In this document: positions 62,148 through 64,000 of the stretch, piece after piece
Position numbering within the stretch: position 1 is the stretch's first letter
Layout of the letters: each line of letters opens with the position of its first letter
Source of the DNA: Zobellella endophytica
GTDB taxonomy: Bacteria; Pseudomonadota; Gammaproteobacteria; Enterobacterales; Aeromonadaceae
Reading direction: 5' to 3'
Length of the DNA stretch: 64,000 nt
NCBI RefSeq assembly: GCF_003012775.1
Contig: NZ_PXYG01000002.1
Location: 744,001 to 808,000 of the forward strand
Program-made: the position numbers and the translations under genes
The notes under the pieces: model-generated
Told to the model about the DNA's origin: nothing
Seen by the model: only the letters and a program-made list of their open reading frames with translations
Databases searched by the model: none

Positions 62148-62240
62148 TCATTCTCCGGCCGGTTTCCTCGGCCAATATATGAGGATGTAAAACGCCCACG
62201 CCCCCAAAATATTGACGGCAGAGAACATAAGAACCGACAT
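62148..62240 (-). CDS. Possible 30-residue single-helix membrane peptide
   Basis: ATG 62240 to TGA 62148. The peptide MSVLMFSAVNILGAW continues into a hydrophobic helix and ends with a basic tail (WPRKPAGE), the layout of known tiny bacterial membrane proteins. No Shine-Dalgarno is visible and length alone proves nothing, so this is a weak call. It lies in the 186-nt gap between the ClC gene and the pseudopilin operon. Confidence 0.25.
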   Translation of the reverse strand: MSVLMFSAVNILGAWAFYILIYWPRKPAGE

Positions 62241-62274
62241 CTTGTGGCCGTAATAACGCCTGCTGGAAATTGCG

Positions 62275-62781
62275 CTAACGAGCGATGTCACTACTGCCCC
62301 CGGCTTCAAGCAGGAAAGACTTGTCCGCCACGAACCGCCAGTCCGCATAACTGCCCATCTGCTCGAATTCCGCCCATTGGGACGGGAACCGGGCCTGTTT
62401 CAGCGGTCGCTGCGTCGAACGGCTGTACACCCCGGCGATGCGGCCGTCGATGGAGCGGACCAGCCCCCAGTCGAGGTTGCCGGTAACGGGATCCGGATAG
62501 AGCCGGCGCAGGTGGCGGCGCACCTGGGGAAAGCGGGGATCCTCGAGCAATTCTTCCAGCCGTGAGGGATAGAGGGACACGCCCGGCGAGCTGCGATAAT
62601 AGCTGCGCAACGCCTGGGCGTACTGGTTGCCCACCCACAGCAGCTCGCGCTCCTTGGCGCGCTGGCTGGCCAGCGACCACAGCTGCCCGGTGCCGGCCAG
62701 GCCCAGGCCCATCAGCACGATCAGGAACAACACCCCAAGGTAGGTGAAGCCCCCCTGCCCCGGGACCCTACCAGTCCCCAT
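62275..62781 (-). CDS. Pseudopilin lacking Glu5 (type II secretion-like cluster)
   Basis: 168 aa. Prepilin leader MGTGRVPGQGG with cleavage before F (G-FTYLGVLFLIVLMG), then one long hydrophobic helix. Position +5 is Gly rather than the usual Glu, as in some minor pseudopilins (GspK-type), suggesting a tip or initiating role. The remainder (SPGVSLYPSRLEELLEDPRFP, WGLVRSIDGRIAGVYS) is periplasmic. It overlaps the preceding pilin gene by 14 nt. Third pilin of the cluster in gene order. Confidence 0.78.
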   Translation of the reverse strand: MGTGRVPGQGGFTYLGVLFLIVLMGLGLAGTGQLWSLASQRAKERELLWVGNQYAQALRSYYRSSPGVSLYPSRLEELLEDPRFPQVRRHLRRLYPDPVTGNLDWGLVRSIDGRIAGVYSRSTQRPLKQARFPSQWAEFEQMGSYADWRFVADKSFLLEAGGSSDIAR

Positions 62782-63136
62782 ACCGGCTCCCGTCCCGGGC
62801 CAGCCCGGGAGCCCCGCTCTTTACATCGTAGACGCCGGCCCCCTCCGGGGGCGGCAGCAGCACCCAGTGCTCGCTGCTGTCGAGCAGCGGATCCCGGGGC
62901 AGCTGGCGCAGGTAGCGCTGCTCCACCAGCGCCTCGATGGACTCCGGATAGCGGCCGGTATCGCCGTAGTACTGATCGAGCGCCTCACGCATCACCGCCA
63001 GGCTCTGGCGCAGCGTGGTTTCCTTGGCCCCCTCCAGACTGGAGAAATAACGCGGTCCGGCTATGGTCAGCAGGATGGCGATAATCGCCATCACCACCAG
63101 CAGTTCGATCAGGGTAAATCCCTTTCCCCTTTTCAT
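62768..63136 (-). CDS. GspG-like pseudopilin
   Basis: 122 aa from ATG 63136. Short leader MKRGKG, then G-FTLIELLVVMAIIAILLTIAGPRYF with the canonical Glu5. The globular part has YYGDTGRYPESIEALVEQRYLRQLPRDPLL and ends VYDVKSGAPGLARDGSRYGDW, a layout close to GspG-type major pseudopilins but with an altered C-terminus. Second pilin of the cluster. Confidence 0.82.
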   Translation of the reverse strand: MKRGKGFTLIELLVVMAIIAILLTIAGPRYFSSLEGAKETTLRQSLAVMREALDQYYGDTGRYPESIEALVEQRYLRQLPRDPLLDSSEHWVLLPPPEGAGVYDVKSGAPGLARDGSRYGDW

Positions 63137-63140
63137 GGCA

Positions 63141-63611
63141 TCACCACTCCCTGTAGGCAATTCCGTTGAGCCCGGAACCACGGGCCAGGGAATAGACGTC
63201 GAACACGTCCTCCCCGGCCCGGGGCTCCTCCGCCGGGCTGTCATAGGCCCTCAGCCCCCACTGTTCTTCCGCTGCCAGTGCCGGATCGGCGAAGGGATCC
63301 CGGGGGATGCGACGTAAAAAATAGATCTTGTCGCCTTCGATATCGCGCAGATCCCGCGCCCCCTCCACCAGCACCCGCAGGGAAGGAGGATAGCCGGATC
63401 CCTCGGCCGGCGTATCGATATGTCCCGCATCGGCCGCCTGCTTGTAGGCATCGATGGCATCGCGGATCTGGTAGAGCGCCTTTTTCAGATCCTGCTCCTG
63501 GCTCCGCCGGATCACGGTCTCGGTTACCGGCACCGCCATGCTGGCCAGCAGGGCGACGATGGCGACGGTCACCACCAGTTCGATCAGCGAAAACCCCTGT
63601 TTGCGTTTCAC
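63141..63611 (-). CDS. GspG-like pseudopilin (GTG start)
   Basis: 156 aa from GTG 63611, chosen because AAGGAGG lies about 8 nt upstream and it gives a normal short leader (VKRKQG). A GTG at 63632 in the same frame would add seven residues. After cleavage: FSLIELVVTVAIVALLASMAVP with Glu5. The C-terminal part carries IYFLRRIPRDPFADP, EEQWGLRAYDSP and GLNGIAYREW, typical of this pseudopilin branch. First pilin after the secretin gene. Confidence 0.82.
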   Translation of the reverse strand: MKRKQGFSLIELVVTVAIVALLASMAVPVTETVIRRSQEQDLKKALYQIRDAIDAYKQAADAGHIDTPAEGSGYPPSLRVLVEGARDLRDIEGDKIYFLRRIPRDPFADPALAAEEQWGLRAYDSPAEEPRAGEDVFDVYSLARGSGLNGIAYREW

Positions 63612-63635
63612 CTCCTTTGCCTCCTTATCCACTTT

Positions 63636-64000
63636 TCAGGATGCGGGCACCACGACACTCGGCGCCGGCAGCACCACCGTTTCCACCTGCAACTCGTTCT
63701 CGGTACCGGTGGTGAATTCCATGTCACCGGGGCTGCGGTACGGCAGGTTGCGCACGATGCGCGGGGTAATGGACAGCACCAGCTCGGACTTGCCGACCGT
63801 ATCCCTGTTGCTGCCGAACAGCCGGCCCAGGCCGGGAATGTCCCCCAAACCGGGGATCCGGTTGCCGGTAAAACCGTGATCGTTGCGCATCAGCCCGGCC
63901 AGGATCTGGGTCTCGCCGTCCCGCAAACGCAATGTAGTCGTCGCATTGCGGGTATCGACCTGCACCGGTATGGTGCCCTGCCGGGTAGGCTCCAGCGGGG
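63636..64000 (-). CDS. Secretin, C-terminal part (GspD/PilQ-like; cut by right edge)
   Basis: Last 121 codons of an outer-membrane secretin. Visible: the secretin-domain end pattern RDGETQILAGLMRNDH, the lip/gate-region IPGLGDIPGLGRLFGSN and the conserved VGKSELVLSITPRIVRNLP, followed by a short tail (EFTTGTENELQVETVV). The gene continues beyond 64000. It lies directly upstream of three pseudopilin genes, so the cluster is type II secretion- or type IV pilus-like; its ATPase and inner-membrane platform genes must be outside the window. Confidence 0.9.
   Translation of the reverse strand, partial: PLEPTRQGTIPVQVDTRNATTTLRLRDGETQILAGLMRNDHGFTGNRIPGLGDIPGLGRLFGSNRDTVGKSELVLSITPRIVRNLPYRSPGDMEFTTGTENELQVETVVLPAPSVVVPAS

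Overview
This 64 kb window is high-GC chromosomal backbone from a gammaproteobacterium. The gene neighbourhoods (dcw cluster next to rnpB and rsmI-lpoA-yraN-diaA-dolP; petABC next to sspAB; mla/kds/lpt/rpoN; csrD-ssb-yajR-uvrA) together with high GC suggest an Aeromonadales-type marine organism (Oceanimonas/Zobellella-like). That placement is my inference from gene order, not a database result. I see no prophage, insertion sequence, CRISPR array, tRNA or rRNA.

Layout. 0-6.6 kb: division and cell-wall cluster on the minus strand (mraZ-rsmH-ftsL-ftsI-murE-murF-mraY, running off the left edge), with a sigma70-like promoter followed by a 10-nt-period MraZ box array. 6.8-7.2 kb: RNase P RNA. 7.3-11.5 kb: rsmI, then lpoA-yraN-diaA-dolP. 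11.6-15.3 kb: sspB/sspA and the cytochrome bc1 operon petABC. 15.6-16.4 kb: rplM-rpsI. 16.7-20.5 kb: zapE diverging from the periplasmic proteases degQ and degS. 20.7-25.2 kb: mlaFEDCB-ibaG-murA. 25.4-32.1 kb: kdsD-kdsC-lptC-lptA-lptB-rpoN-hpf-ptsN-rapZ-npr. 32.1-37.5 kb: mgtE, two heptanucleotide tandem arrays, pmbA, darP, a small secreted protein and tldD. 37.4-46.6 kb: nit2-like amidase, yhdP, rng, maf, mreDCB. 46.8-54.8 kb: a PLP enzyme, csrD, ssb, yajR and uvrA with a LexA box. 54.8-64 kb is more accessory: a PglL-like oligosaccharyltransferase/polymerase, a FetAB-like exporter with a glutaminyl cyclotransferase, a PA2779/PA2778 pair, a ClC channel and the end of a type II secretion-like cluster (three pseudopilins and a secretin C-terminus).

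Functionally the window is dominated by envelope construction: lipid I/II precursors and septal PBP3, LpoA, MreBCD, MurA, Kdo synthesis and LPS transport, phospholipid traffic (Mla, YhdP, DolP) and envelope proteolysis (DegQ/DegS, with a sigmaE-like promoter candidate before degQ). Most genes are translationally coupled through ATGA or short overlaps.

The most unusual structure is at 33.47-33.68 kb, between the convergent genes mgtE and pmbA. Thirteen copies of CTGGGGA and eleven copies of AATCCCT lie 43 nt apart. They have G-quadruplex potential on opposite strands, and their transcripts can pair with each other as a long slippable hairpin. I found no clearly new multi-gene system. The best accessory candidates are the FetAB-like/cyclotransferase operon and the secretin/pseudopilin cluster at the right edge.
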